64,000 nt of DNA, from contig CM023457.1 of assembly GCA_013339765.2 (NCBI GenBank), positions 51,733,745 through 51,797,744 on the forward strand, read 5' to 3'. Origin of the DNA: Haemaphysalis longicornis (lineage: Eukaryota > Arthropoda > Arachnida > Ixodida > Ixodidae). Shown piece by piece: positions 10,781 through 23,500 of the stretch (the first letter of the stretch is position 1; each line of letters begins with the position of its first letter). Below the pieces are notes generated by a model that was not told the DNA's origin, did no database searches, and saw only the letters and a program-made list of their open reading frames with translations. Made by a program: the position numbers and the translations under genes.

Positions 10781-12010
10781 TAGCGGAAGACGGACCCCGC
10801 TTCCTCCCTCTCCACCACCACCACCTTTAACGTTCATACTGTGTGTGTATCAGGGGGCTGACCGCGCGACCTCTGCCGAAAGCTTTGGACCCAAGACGCC
10901 GACTAGGCGGGAAACCCTCGCTTGGGCCGTAGCACTACGGCTGTGGGACATACAAGAGTAGAGGTCTTTCCTTGCTTCTTCCACGACCTCGAAGAGGGCG
11001 TGGCAGCGGGGTTTGACCGCTAAAGCGCGGCTTGATTCCAACGCTTTTGACTGGAGTTGCAAGAGTCCACGTGTGGCGTGTGTTCCCGCGCTCCTCGACT
11101 GACCCTCGTTCTTTCTTTCCTCTTGCTTACTACACATCCTCCTCTTGTCTCATTTTTTTTTAAACCGTCGTTTCTAGAACATTGTCGTCCTCGCCTCCCA
11201 TCTCGCCCCGCGACGTGGACACCGCCGGCACCTGCAGCGACATACACCGTCCTCGTCACAAGCACCACCACAACAACCGGCATTTCTCGACAAAGACACA
11301 CTTAACTTATTTTGGGGTGCGTGCGCGAAACCTGGCGTGTGTGTTCTCGAAAGCAGGCACGTCAACTGCGTGGCTGCGCTGAGAGAATCAAGGCTCCGTC
11401 TCGAACGGCGTGTGTGTGTGTGCGTGCTCGTTTGTGCCTGCGTTCGTGCGTGCAAGGGTGAACGGCGTGCTGGCGGGGAACAGTGCTACGCCGTGAAGAA
11501 CGCGCCCTGCGCTGGTAGCGACTGCTTCGAAGAGTCCTCCCCCGTGGCCGTTGCAGTTTGCATTCTCCACGACCATTTCGTTTCCATTGTAAGTTCCCTC
11601 CCACCTTAACGCCCTGGAGACTTGTGTGTGGCCAGACGTTGGACACCGTCGCCCGTGTGAATGCAGCGCCGTCATTCAGTTTATTTGTTTTCTTTTCTTG
11701 GATGGGCACTTCTGGTTCTCATCCGTTGGGGTCGACGAGACGACGATCGCAAAGCTTGCAATGCTGTGACGTCTGTACACTTATTTGCGTGTTTTGTGCG
11801 TGCACAAAAATAGAAAACAGGCTATGTCGATTCTAGCATTGGGAGTCCCTTATCACCGTCTCAGCTATAGACCGTCGCAGCACTGTGGATATCTGCAGCC
11901 TTGACCGACTGACCCTGAGAATGAGAAGGCGCTTAAGCACAGAAAGCCTCTTCTATTGTCAGTACCGGACTCAGTGCGGACTGTCCAGGACTGTATTGCT
12001 GAAGGAGCAC
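10781..12010 (+). other. Probable TGIF 3' UTR and flank
   Basis: The sequence directly follows the TGIF stop codon, is GC-rich at first and has no convincing coding frame. I could not find an AATAAA that fixes the transcript end. Confidence 0.4.
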
Positions 12011-12170
12011 TTGCCCCAGGGCGGTCCTCTGACTGCCCTGCTGACTACCCGGCACTCTTCAATCGAAGAGGCTTAGCGACACCTCGCCTCTTGCCCCAGG
12101 GCAGTCCTTGGACTTACCGCGGACCACCCGGCATTTTTCAATCGAAGAGGCTAGTGAAACCTCGTCTCTA
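12011..12170. repeat. Two-copy tandem repeat, 80-bp unit
   Basis: TTGCCCCAGGGC(G/A)GTCCT starts at 12011 and again at 12091. Both units continue through ACCCGGCA-T-TTTCAATCGAAGAGGC and end ACCTCG(C/T)CTC. No coding content. Confidence 0.7.
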
Positions 12171-13574
12171 CATTTGGCGCATTTTTTTCAACCCTTGCTT
12201 CATCGTTATCAACAAATTTCTGGAAAAGCACAGCCACATTTCCTTCCTACTGAGGCACTTTTAAGCTAGTCTGTGTACTGAAATGCCTCGGCATGATGCA
12301 TGTTTTATCATTGATACCGCAGTGAAGCGATTCAAAAGCCTTACCGCCTTCTGTGCTGTCCCATATCGCAGTTTTTCAAGGCTGCATCAGTATTCTCTCA
12401 GCGATCAAGGGTTGAGCAGGCAGGCCATGGGTAGTCAGGCTTGCTGTTCATCCAAGCGTTCTGTGCCCGTGATCGATTTAGTCCAGAGCCCGTAGGTGCG
12501 ATTCGGCCTGCTGTACTGCCTTAAACCAGTTCACCGGAATTCAATGCCCCTGTAAGCTTTGGAGCTTCGCCGACGTGGTTTCCAGGCCGAAGTGGCTGTG
12601 CTTTTGTGTCCAAGTGTGAAAGCACTGGTGTGGACACGCTAAGTTAACCCGGAAGCTGCCTGCTATGGTGGTCTGTAGCTTCAGTGTGTCAGTCATGGTA
12701 CAGGCACTACAACATGTGTTTCCCGCAAGGACGGGATTGTACGCTTCCGGTTGCTCAGCTTCGACAGTGCTGCGTCGGGCTCTTGGACTGTGCGTAGTGA
12801 CGTCATCGCCCCCTTCGGCTCGAATAGTATCGAAGGGTCGCAGGTGTAACGGGTCTTCTTGCATTTAACAGCTTCGAGACGTGTGTTATAGCCTGGTGAG
12901 TGGTACCGATGACGTAGTGTGCCAGCAAGCAATGCCTCTTGGTGTTGGCAGCAGTGTTGCCTTTTCCCGCATGCTTATTGGGCTCTCGTTATTTTGACGT
13001 CTTTCTGGCCTGGACCACCCACGGAGCACCAAAACTGGCGCCACTGAGGTGACCAGTCTTCGGATATGAGCAAAGACAACACTGCGGAAAGCGCCCAATG
13101 TATTTTTAGAGGGCCGCCAAAAAATGTCCCCGATGTTCACACTTGCGGCGCTATACACACACTGCCGCAACACGCACGCTCATTACGCCGCAAAGTGGGC
13201 GTCTGTTCGGTGACGTCACGGCAACCGGAAGCGTGCGGGGGCGCCGAGGGTGCGAACAGACTGCGAGGAAAAAGTGGAGTGTGGTGTTCTGACCCCTTAT
13301 GAATTGTGTCGCCTTTCTGTAGCGACGGAAAGGCTAAGTGTTTGTATGGCGATGGCAGATTTAGCTGTTAGCGGATAATGTCCTCAGAGTGTTTTTTTCG
13401 TGTCGTGCTGTTTACGCGGTGGTTTGCATCTTGCGGGCACCGTTCATTGGGAAGTTTCTTGACCCCGCATAGAAGAGTGAATGTATAATAGTTTGGTAAG
13501 GCGTCCCCACATCATAACATAAGCGATGCGCGCGGATCGGCACTCGGCCGTTTTCTCGCTCCTAGTCGACGCGT

Positions 13575-13578
<4 letters not shown>

Positions 13579-13646
<68 letters not shown>
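13579..13646. repeat. (TA)n microsatellite
   Basis: About 34 uninterrupted TA units. Confidence 0.97.
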
Positions 13647-13649
<3 letters not shown>

Positions 13650-16600
13650 ATGATGAAGTGGTCCGTCCGCGAGTCAGTCCGTCCGTTCATTTGTTACGTC
13701 TATATTTTCCCCCTTCGGCGATTCTTAAAAGTTGTTTGTACATTTGCATAGTTTACGAGAGTTCGCCTTTAGGCGCCGTCTGCAGCACACGGCGTGTACC
13801 TCACCTCGCGTGCCCGACATACATAATCCTAGTCCGTTGGCAGAGTCGCGGTGCCGTCAGTCTCTCTCATATATTCTCGTACACAGCTGCTGAAAGGTAT
13901 ATAGAGATATTTGTACAGTTCTATGTATACACAAGTCAACAAGGCCGGTGCATTATCTGGAGTCTTATAGAATGACCATTATTAACTCGAGGAATGTAAT
14001 CGGCGTTTGAAGCGCGTTCGCAGCTTTTGTCAGGCCAGTCAGATGTGGACGTATAATTTGGCTCGAGTGAACGGCGTACACTGCGGACGCACGTATCGGC
14101 CGCTTTTCATTTAAAACCAGTTAACCCTCGTAACAAAATCGCTTTATTCGAAGTATTTCATGGTCTCCTCAAGCAATGCATTGAGAGAGAGTCATCTCCG
14201 TCTTTACCGAAGTACCGGTTATAAGGAAGTGAATGTCTTGTCCCAAGGACTTCGTTATAGCAAGAGCTTGCTGCACGGCTTGAAATACCTCCTCAAGCAG
14301 GATTGCCCACCTTGTCGCGTTTCCATTCTTTTTGGCGTTCTAAACACCCTCCCCCGTCTTCCCCCGTCATCAGACAAGCCCCCATCTGAACCTTCCGGTG
14401 GATCCGACAGTGCTTGTAACGATCCCGGTGACTACTAGCCTCCTCCTGTCTATTATAGTTCGGTGGGAGCTCGGAATGTAACCACAGGGCGTGATGCAAA
14501 TTTATTGAAAATGCGATCAGCGTTTCTAGTATACTTCTATATTTCTAGCATATTTCTAGTAAATGCGAAATGGCAAAACTTGTGATGCGGCATAATCGGC
14601 ACAAGTATACAGGTGAAAAAAAAAAGAATGCTTTCGAAAATTATATTAGTCTGTTGGCTATTGTGACTAAAAAGCACCCACAAAGATATGTGCTAAAAAG
14701 AAGAAAAGAGCGGTTTACATTAGTTTCAAAGCGCGATGTTGCCTTGGGACCCACGTGAGTGATTGCTGATGTTAGGGCATCCGCCCTGTAGGAGGCCACC
14801 TAGCCAATATATATCCCCGGTCATGTTTCGAAAGTTCTTGCGACGTAAAAATGGCGCACGTTTCGACGGGATGCTGACTCAGGGGGAGGCGCCAACGGCT
14901 TGACGATTATTCGTTAACGAACGGAACGGGTGACAGTCATCATTATTGCTCACGGGCAGCGATAACGATGCGCATGACTTGGCGGTATCGCTAGAGCAGC
15001 CCATTTCCTTTATCACATCTGCTCCTATACAATCGCATTCGACCTTGTTCCCAATGGAGTCCAGTCAGTCTCCCGCGTTTGAGACTTCGGCCACATGGAT
15101 TCACGATTAGCTGTACACTCAGCGTCTGTCCCGCCTGCATCGTTTGAGTCACGCTTGAAAACCATGTACCTTTGCAGTGAGGTCTACGTCCATGCGCATC
15201 GAAGAATTGGGCCCTGCACGAATGGTCCTCTCCGAACCGATATTCGGTCAGTGAGATTCGCACCTGCTCAACCCTAGAAAATGCCATTAGGTAACGATGC
15301 TTTTGGGTAAATTGCGCTCACGATGGAAGCGGCTCGGTGTAGAATATCCGACCTCGTGCGGTAATTATCAGTCGTGTGCGTTTCAAAAACGTCCATTTCG
15401 CGCCCATTTCAGTAGTGACGTAGTTGCACTTGCGAAGCCTCTGGCCAATGACGTGCGCAGAACCGACGCCCGCCTCATGCTGCGTCACAACTAATCGTCC
15501 TGCATTCTGCCAATCACGGCTCCCTCAAAACGGGGGATGGTCAAACGGACGTGAAATGGACAAAACTGACAATTCCGCCCCGAGGGAGGAACTGAACGGC
15601 AAGCGTTCGCCGGAACACGTTTGGCGCCCAACGTGGGCACGTGTCTCATTAAATGCAAAACACACCTTTGGAAACAGGCGGCTTGTTGCACGTGGTTGAG
15701 CAGAGTGTGAGCTCGTGTATTTGTCGGCTGTGGTTTAATGAAGAGGCCGCGTGCGGAGGCTGTTGGTGCCAGCCAGGCGAAGCGTTTGTACACCTCCCGA
15801 CACGTGCGCGAAGCTGCGATGAGGACAGCTGCGGCGTCTGCGTTACGCGGTTGATTAAGTTCGCGGGCCTTGCACGGCCGACTGCTCTTGGCGTGTGGTT
15901 GATGACCTCGTTGGCACGACGGGCAATCCCGGTATTCTTTCAGGGCGGGGGGCTTTGAGCATCGGAAGGCGTCGGAACGCCCGCCGGCGTTTACGAACGC
16001 GAGCTGGAACATCCGTGCGCGCTGTGTAAAGAGACCGTTACTATGTAGCGCGTTTTCTGTTTTTAACAAGCCAAAAGGCTAATGCCCAACAAGAGTGTAT
16101 TTGCTCCGGCAGACAATTATGGCGGACGAAAAACTCGCTCTGGTGTACAGCAGTGGACGTGGGCGAGTAACGGTGCCTGTTCCGAGACAGACCATCAGCG
16201 AGGCCTAAGATTTGGCGGTCAGCCGCGTCTGATGCCCACCTGCTATGAAGAGGGACTTAAAAAAAGGCTTTCACTAAACTACAATTATTTTAGTGGGCTG
16301 ACCTCCGTGCACTTGGTTTTTCTTACCTAAACTGCGAGGTCAGCCGAGCTCTGCCCAAGCCAACTTCCAGGCCATGCTCGGACGCAACCAACCTGCCAGT
16401 CGTGGTCATTGCCATTGTTCAAGCTATAAACGAAGTTGTCCGTTGGGCTTACGCTATCAGTGGCCTGCTGCTTGCATTCGGCAGCCAACAGCCTGTTACT
16501 TGACCTTTCCACGTACAAAACTCGTAGTCCCTGCCCTGGGCGGCGTGACTGTCGTGTTTTCTTTTAGAAATCAGTCCTTTTTATTCATTTATTTGTGACA

Positions 16601-18123
16601 CTGTGGTCAATAGTTATCGCGAACGTTTCTCAGGGGGAAAACTGGCGTTGGGGAGGGTGGCATACAGTGGATACGCAGAGAACCAGGCGGTGAATCCTGA
16701 ACCTGAGTTTAACACCAACATGTCTCGGAATCGGTGGCCCTCCCACCACTTCCGACAGCGCTACACAACGGCGCAAACCTGGCATTTCAGGGACTTCCAG
16801 AAAATATCTCATTCGATCCGAAGTGCAGGAAAGTTGTTACCCGGGTTGCGTTATAGCAGGTCGTCTCTGGTGTCGTTAGAAGGGCGTCAGGAAAATCGCC
16901 CTGTGTTTGAGTATAGCCTTCCCATTAGCCGATTGGCCTGACAGCGCTTTGATAGCGGCGAAGCGCCTAATGTCTCCCAAGCTAACCAGACGAGTTGGGA
17001 CATTACCGCCGGAAGCAACAAGGCCTTAGCGTTTTTTGTTCGAAAGGGACCGGCATTCTGCGCTGTTGTTCGCTTGTTGTTGTTGCTGCTGCTCTTGTTA
17101 TTGTTGTGGAAAGAGATATACCCTTGTCTCCGGTGTTTGTTGTTCGCGAGAGGTCATTTTCACCGTTGCGTCCCGCAAGAAAATGTTGAGCAGCGTAATT
17201 ACGCCCACGCGATTTTTTGCGTGTTGTGTTCTGACGCATTATGTGGACTTTCATTCGGCGCTGCCAGGCGTGCCTTTTGTTTGGCTAGGAGTCTGTCGGT
17301 GCGCAATCAAAATGATGTTACCTTCACTGTGAAACAGGAACGCATGCAGGTGCTACCGACTGTGTGAGAATGCCTAAAAAGGTTTTGATAGCCAATCAGG
17401 AGGTTCATGAAATTTACTTACTTTTAGTGTAAAATAGGCGGTCATTTGTGAGCCCACGTGACACCGCCATGCGTGACGTCAGCGAACTTCCAAAGACGTC
17501 GCGTTCAGCTCACGCATGAGCTCTTGATGTCGAAACTAAAAAAGCGTTTTGGTAAATTGTTTGGAGCACACTTCAGTACAGTGGTTTCCGGGCATTATTC
17601 GGGAGCGAACGCGTCTCCTGAAAATTTGGTGTCTCCACCCTAAACCTGGCCGTTGAAGCACGCCAGTGCGGCATGATCTGCATAATCGACGTGATGAATT
17701 TTTTTTTTAATTTTCGATTGAATTTTTACGTGGTGACTGCTGCACTGCGTGTAGTTAGGCTCCTCTACTGACACGGATACTTTGAAGTTAACCGCAGCTA
17801 CGGCTTGATGCGTGGAGTTATAAAAGTGTCGTATCTGCAGCCAGCATTCAACCTTCTATCCCCCATCTCAAACAAAAAAAAAAAGAAATGGGGGCACCCG
17901 TATCCCTATTCATCATCTCACACAAAAAGTGATTTGACACCCTTACCACCAAAAAAGGGAGCGCCCGTTTCACTATACACCCTCTTACAAAAAAGGTGCG
18001 TCCCTGTTACTCTACAAACTACTGCTTGCTCCAGATTTGACACCCTTATTACTCCAAACTGACTCTAGAACAAGAGCCTGGTCAAATGTTCCCTTGCATT
18101 ACTCTTGTAGCGACCGAACTTTA
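13647..18123. other. Intergenic stretch, no gene recognised
   Basis: Open frames are short, lack ATG or splice context, and resemble no family I know. Nothing beyond simple sequence (TTG-rich run near 17.08 kb, CACCCTTA-type repeats at 17.85-18.06 kb) stands out. Confidence 0.6.
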
Positions 18124-18740
18124 TAATACCTGTGCTACACGACTGTTTCGAATTACATTTGAGTCGAATGACCTGCGAAATTTCAAATGCCATTGAACTA
18201 GAAGGAGTTTTGCCGATCTACACGACCATTCTCAAAGGCACTTGAAAGTTTCCGCGTCCGCCCGCCATGTTTTGGTGTCGCCACTGCTGCCAAGTTTTGT
18301 CCTCGGCAAAAATTTAATTTTAGAGTTAAAATGGGCAAAACACAATTATTACTGATCAAATTGATAAGAATCTACAAGCGCCCACAAAATATGCACAAGG
18401 CAGCCAGTTTCTCTTTTTTTTTTCTTTTGTAATCGTAGAGCGAGTGACAGAACAAAAGGAAGTTAAAAATTAGGGAGATCGTGCACTTTAAACACCTAGT
18501 TTTACTCATAAATAATTGTTCTTGTTATTATGGCATGCAGAAACTGCGCCTGAGGGCACGACCGTTCGCGTTTCAAAGGCCTTTGAGATTCTCAAAGGTC
18601 AGTTGTCGTGCTCCTTCGACTCAAATGCCATTTCTACCAAATGCCTTTGAAAAGCGTCGTGTGGCAGCCCAAAGGTGCAATCTGAGTCGAATGACATTCG
18701 ACTCGAAGGCTTTCGAAACGCTCCTGTAGCACGGGTATAA
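18124..18740 (-). mobile_element. Non-autonomous TIR DNA element, copy 2 (inverted)
   Basis: This is the same element as 5609-6246 in reverse orientation. The left end is ATACCTGTGCTACACGAC and the right end reads GTAGCACGGGTATAA. Shared interior blocks include CATGTTTTGGTGTCGCCACTGCTGCC-like sequence and GCATGCAGAAACTGCGCC. No transposase frame is present. The two copies differ by many substitutions and small indels, so neither insertion is recent. Confidence 0.7.
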
Positions 18741-20327
18741 GAGGGCGTTAATTCCGTCGGCGGCCGGCTTGATAACGTCCAGTGTACAAGCAGTGACCCA
18801 TGCTTTACTTCTATTTATTTTTTAACGAAAGCGGCTTTGATGGGCCATAACGACGACAAAATATGATGCCAGGAGAATTATAAACTGGCGACTCTTGATC
18901 TAGCTTTGCAAAGTTGCTAACCTCGCCAATTGGCTTTTACTTCCACGGTGATTCACAAGACTCGTATATTTGGCTCAGGGTAGTCTATTAGCGTGTTCAA
19001 AAGCCTGTTTAGGTTCTACTGTTGCCTGTGATGATTGTGCCATTTAATGAACGAAAAATATATTTAATTCGCTCGACGAAAGCAAGGAAGGAGGACGTAA
19101 CACTGGCTCGAACTGAGTGACTTGTTTTTTGTTTTTTTTTTTGCATCTGATGCCATAAAGAAAAGTGCATTGGTGCCCCTCCTTTCTTGGGTACATTGTT
19201 AGATGCATAGCTGCGCTCTTTGGCGCGTAGTTTTTAATGTGTGTGTGCCTGAAGGGACGTTTTGTGTGTTGTTATATTTGGTTTTCTTTCGTGTTCTAGT
19301 GCAATGAGAAAAGTTCTGGGTTTTTTTTTTTTGTATTGCGTGAGTGCTTTGTTGTCACTGCGGCAATAATGAGTATACACCCCACGCGTGTGAGAATAAA
19401 AAAAAAGTGAGTGCATACACCACCACCACCACCCCCAATTGTCATCGTCGTTGAGGAGCAGCATATTGAATGAACTGCCATATTCCTTATTACCTTCCTT
19501 TTTTTAGAGTGCAATAAAAATGACGAGAGAGTTTCCTTGTAGAAACGATGTCCTTACTTTTTGTGTGTCTGTGTGCGTGCGTGTGGGTGTGCTGTTGGTC
19601 GGCTAGGCCGCCACTACCATCATCATCAAACGACCACAAGGTGGGTACAGCCACGGCCGCTGGATGAGAGCGCTCGCCAAGTTTATCGTAAAGCTCAAAC
19701 AACTAGTCGAGATATTAAAGAAAACATGGAGTGCGATTTTTCTACGTCGTCGCAAACTCTTGTTTGTGCGATAGGCCGCGCTAGCAGCTGTCGACCTAAG
19801 CCACCGCCAAGTAATATGACTCGTGTGATTTTAGAAGGGCCATCTAGCTTCGTTTGGTCGCATCACTGGAATGCGAACGTTAAAACGCTGATACAAATGT
19901 TTTAGTGCTGGCCCATAATGCGTCACTTCTGCATTTATTACGTCACTGTGGCGCCAAATATGAAAGTTTTTCAATATTTCTTCGCATTTTTTTGTTAAAA
20001 AAGCGTCTTTCATGTCTGTCTGGAACGAAGCTCAGTGAATTAGCAAAGGCTTGTTCTTTCAAACTGAACGAAGTTTTATTTTATTTTCATGGCTTATTTA
20101 AAGTCAGGCGTACCTCTGCAGACAAACAAAACTTGTAGTGCACCCGCTCGTCTTGGCAGCGGCCTAATTTGTTCTCAGATGGTCTCTGGTCGCGCGAATG
20201 GTAGCCATACGAAGTCACGACCAAGCCTCACCATACCAGTACACAAAGGCCGCAGAAATGGTAGCCATAGGAAGCCACGGCAAAACTTTACCTTACCAGG
20301 ATAAAGTCTTCGCCTGGAGACCCTGCA
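18741..20327. other. Intergenic stretch with a short duplication
   Basis: No gene seen. Near 20193-20305 an approximately 58-bp unit (AATGGTAGCCATA...AAG(T/C)CACG...ACC) occurs twice. The stretch runs into the LINE fragment that follows. Confidence 0.5.
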
Positions 20328-21376
20328 GTGGCCGAAGACTGGCATACACACTGCCTCTGTAACTTCGTTGTAAACGGAACTGTACTTACGTTTCGTGGGA
20401 GGGATTTACACGGCCGTGAAACAGTGACACTACAGCATCATGTCAAATTCCCACTCCAGATCACTCGCTTCGAACACAAAATTGACATCACTTCGTCGGA
20501 AAAATTTGCTATCATTGCGAAGGCCGAGGAGGTAGCCATTGCCTTAGCGATGACCCGGCTGGAAACTAGAACGATAGTGAGCGACTCTAAATTGGCCATC
20601 AGAAATTTCGACCGAGGGAGGATCTCCAGCGCCGCTTGGAATATCCTCGCAAACGTAAAAAACTCCCACCTCCCCTCGCGGGAACCCCTGTGTAGATGCG
20701 ACGCATAGGGGGTTCACGTTGCAGCGTTGGACAGCGGAGGAACGGCGCTGGAACGATGGAGCGGAGCGGCGCAGGCACCGCGTTTTATAGCGCGCATAAC
20801 GGTGAGGGGACGCGCCGGCGCCAGTGCGTCTGCCGCAGCTATGACGCAACACAATCCAACACAATCCACTTTAATCCAATCCAAGCCAAGCCAATCCATT
20901 CGAATCCAATCCAATGCCCCTCGCGAGAGAGTGATCGCTATCGGATAGGAGAGGGGGTGAGCGGCGGAGAGCGCAGCTCACGCAGCGAAGAGAATGGGGG
21001 AGGGGCGGACGCCGACAACAACGCCGATGACGCCAGATGCAGGGCCAAGGCGAGTGAATGAGATGCAGTCGCATCTAAAAAACTTTACAACCGACGAGGT
21101 AACGTTAGTGTGGACACCAGCTCATCGGGGACTCGTTGGGAATGAGAAAGTCCACATGGTGTGGACTTGTCCTTCGTACAAGAAACCGCACCGAAACGTA
21201 GCATCCTGGGAGGCACTACTCCTCAGCCGAACCTCCGAAGCCCAGCGCAAGATCATCGGACTCGCCCTAGAAGCCGCCAAGTCCCAATGGACACCGGCCG
21301 ACTGATGGGGGGAGGGGGCACCTAACGCTCCCCTTTTGACTGGTGTGTAATAAAGTTTTGAATGACTCACTGACTG
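20328..21376 (+). mobile_element. LINE 3' fragment with RNase H domain, interrupted
   Basis: The frame encodes an RNase H-like segment: AIIAKAEEVAIALAMTRLE with the Glu-containing helix, then TIVSDSKLAIRNFDRGRISS with the catalytic-type DSK. After an inserted element (20664-21076) it resumes in the same frame with LVWTPAHRGLVGNE, the usual RNase H C-terminal motif. It then jumps to HMVWTCPSYKKPHRNVASWE, the zinc-knuckle-like C-terminus of non-LTR retrotransposons, so a segment is deleted after GNE. A 3' end with TAATAAAG and an ACTCACTGACT tail follows near 21350-21376. It is dead: no reverse transcriptase part remains. Confidence 0.82.
20664..21076 (+). mobile_element. 413-bp non-autonomous element nested in LINE
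   Basis: The insertion is bounded by a 7-bp target duplication AAAAAAC (20657-20663 and 21077-21083). Leaving it out joins the two halves of the LINE RNase H frame exactly. It begins TCCCACCTCCCCTCGCGGGA. It has the palindrome-like AGATGCGACGCAT about 30 bases in and ends exactly with the hairpin AGATGCAGTCGCATCT. It contains an AATCC/AAGCC-type repeat run near 20850-20910 and a GA-rich 3' part, with no coding frame. A diverged relative lies at 53470-53855. The superfamily is unknown. Confidence 0.8.
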
Positions 21377-23387
21377 CTATCATTGCGAAAGTCACCTATT
21401 GTTCCGCAAGTGGGCAAATACCTACGAAATTTTCAGGGGGGTGGCACTGAAATTTGAATACACAATGAAATCTCGCTGGAAGGCCCGAATAGCGCCGTTT
21501 ACGACCCAGTCCGCTTCTCACGGCGAGCTTGAAGCTGAGAGGGAAAGCGGCCAATGGTGGCGGTGTTGCTTCTGTGATGTCACGTAAGAACGCCAACTTT
21601 GAATAACGCGGGAAATGGAAACGTTGTTTGAGCGAGCTTCCGAGTGGCGGAGTGTGCCTCGGGTACTTTGTAGCCACCTGTCCTAAGAGCTGGGCGCACT
21701 TATTATAGCGTGTTCTAAAAACGTTTCAGGCGTTGCAAAAAAGTTGAAAACAACGCTTCGAAGTCCCACTACAAGGCGATAGCATGGCACAGCCTTGGCC
21801 AAAATTTTCTAGGCCATGAGAAGAGCGTGTGGGTCACAAAAACTTCAAATTACAAGCTTACCTTTCAAAATATGCTGAAACGTATTTTTTCGAGAAAGCG
21901 GGAGAAAACACCTCTATTTTTTACTGTCAAAAAGAATGTTGGTCACAGTTAGACGTTAGGATGTTACATTGAGTTCTTTGTGATGCAGGAATCTTTGGGG
22001 TTGCATAAAAACTTTTGACAAATACTGTGCATCTGACCGACTCGTAACGTTTTTAGACTGCCCATAATCCTGCCGTGTTCGCATGCCAAACCGTTTTAGA
22101 GCAACTTTGGCATTAAACAAGGTTGGTATTCTTATAATGTTTACTACTCTCATCAATCACGCGAAATAAAATTGACCGTCTGGACAGGGTTTGCTAAAAT
22201 CCTAAAAAGTGACTTTAACATTAATATGAATGCTACGTCATCGTGGCACAAAGGAGGGACGAAACGCTTGATAAATTGAATGGCTAGATATTATTTAAAA
22301 TGACATTGTAGGCGCCAGAGTGCCGAGTAATGTTTTCGCCTCTATGTTTTCGGCTCTATATTCATTGCGTGAAAAAAAGATCAAGATTCTGAATTAAATT
22401 GGGGGTGTGTACAAGAGCTTTGGAGAGTAGCTGACCACATCTAAATATGTATACCGGTCATGCGAACTCCAATTATCAAAACACTCAATCATTTTAATGT
22501 GTTTAATGTGAAATGAACGTTGTAACAAAGATTGAGTGCCATAATTAGTGTGACAAAAGTCGAAGGACGAAAAGAAAAAAAGGAAATGCATGAGACGCAC
22601 TGCCGGCATGTTTAAAAAGAAAAACGCTTAGCTCCTCGCAAAACTTACAAAAAGGGGATCTCCTCCTATAGTCGCGAAGTTGCGAGATATGTTCATCAGT
22701 ATGCAATGCAGCGGTTCCTTTGCTTCTTCTTTTTTTTGTTCTAACCCAAGACGCGGTCGATACAACACTTGGCATTCTGAGGAGCTGAGTTTCCGGTTGG
22801 ACATGTTCGAAGTGAAAAAGGATGAAAAAACACAAGTTCTATGTGCGCTCTGAACGCGGTTAAACCTAGTCACGTTTTCTTCCACTGTCTGCCTCTGTTC
22901 GTTCAGGAACTGCGTGCTTGTCCTGTAACCAACAGCAAGAGATAAAAAAAATCGTCTTGAAAGGCGCCAAGAAACTTTCGTTCAAGATGTTGCTTCAATT
23001 CCCGCGTCTATTTCCATCTCCCGCGTTGTCGCGTGGCCTCGCTCTTTCGCGCCACATCGAATATGCCGCTTTGTATTGGACGATTAGTTAGTTTGAGTTG
23101 TGTCAATCCAAATGTTTGATATATAACCACTATGAAGGACAACGCATAAAGGCAGAAAAGAATATTCAAGACATGAGTGAGTGAAACACTTCATTAAAAC
23201 GCGAAGCCATGAGGTTCACGGGGGAATTAAGCGAAGCGGGTCACAATTCCTGCTACTCAACCAATACGCCTTAAAAGCGGTTTTTACAAAAAATCCCGGG
23301 CCATCTCCACCAACGTGAAACCTGGGGAGGGGCGTAGCATGCATGCAGTGTATAAGTGTATTCTTGGCCCCTTGGAGTTTTAGCCAA
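21377..23387. other. Intergenic stretch, no gene recognised
   Basis: AT-rich, with only short frames in the wrong context. Nothing else seen. Confidence 0.55.
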
Positions 23388-23401
23388 AGGAGATGAAACC
23401 G

Positions 23402-23500
23402 ATTGATTGTAGGGTTTAACGCGCCGGCGCAACGCAGGCGGTGAGGCGCGCCGTAGTGGAGAGCTCCGGATTAATTTTGACCACCTGGGGATCTTTAACG
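23402..23500 (-). mobile_element. Ruka-like SINE, strongly 5'-truncated
   Basis: Only the 3' 99 bases of the SINE are present, in reverse orientation (AACGCGCCGGCGCAACGCAG ... CACCTGGGGATCTTTAACG). A perfect 14-base duplication, AGGAGATGAAACCG, flanks it at 23388-23401 and 23501-23514. Confidence 0.87.

Noticed and set aside
10288..10837. Minus-strand Ser- and Val-rich frames
   Set aside because: They are the antisense of the Asp/Glu repeat in the TGIF exon.
13526..13975. 149-codon frame with Ile-Tyr repeats
   Set aside because: Read-through of the (TA)n microsatellite.
15491..16069. 192-codon open frame on the minus strand
   Set aside because: It starts at TTG, has no recognisable domain, mixed composition and no splice support. 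Probably chance in GC-balanced DNA.
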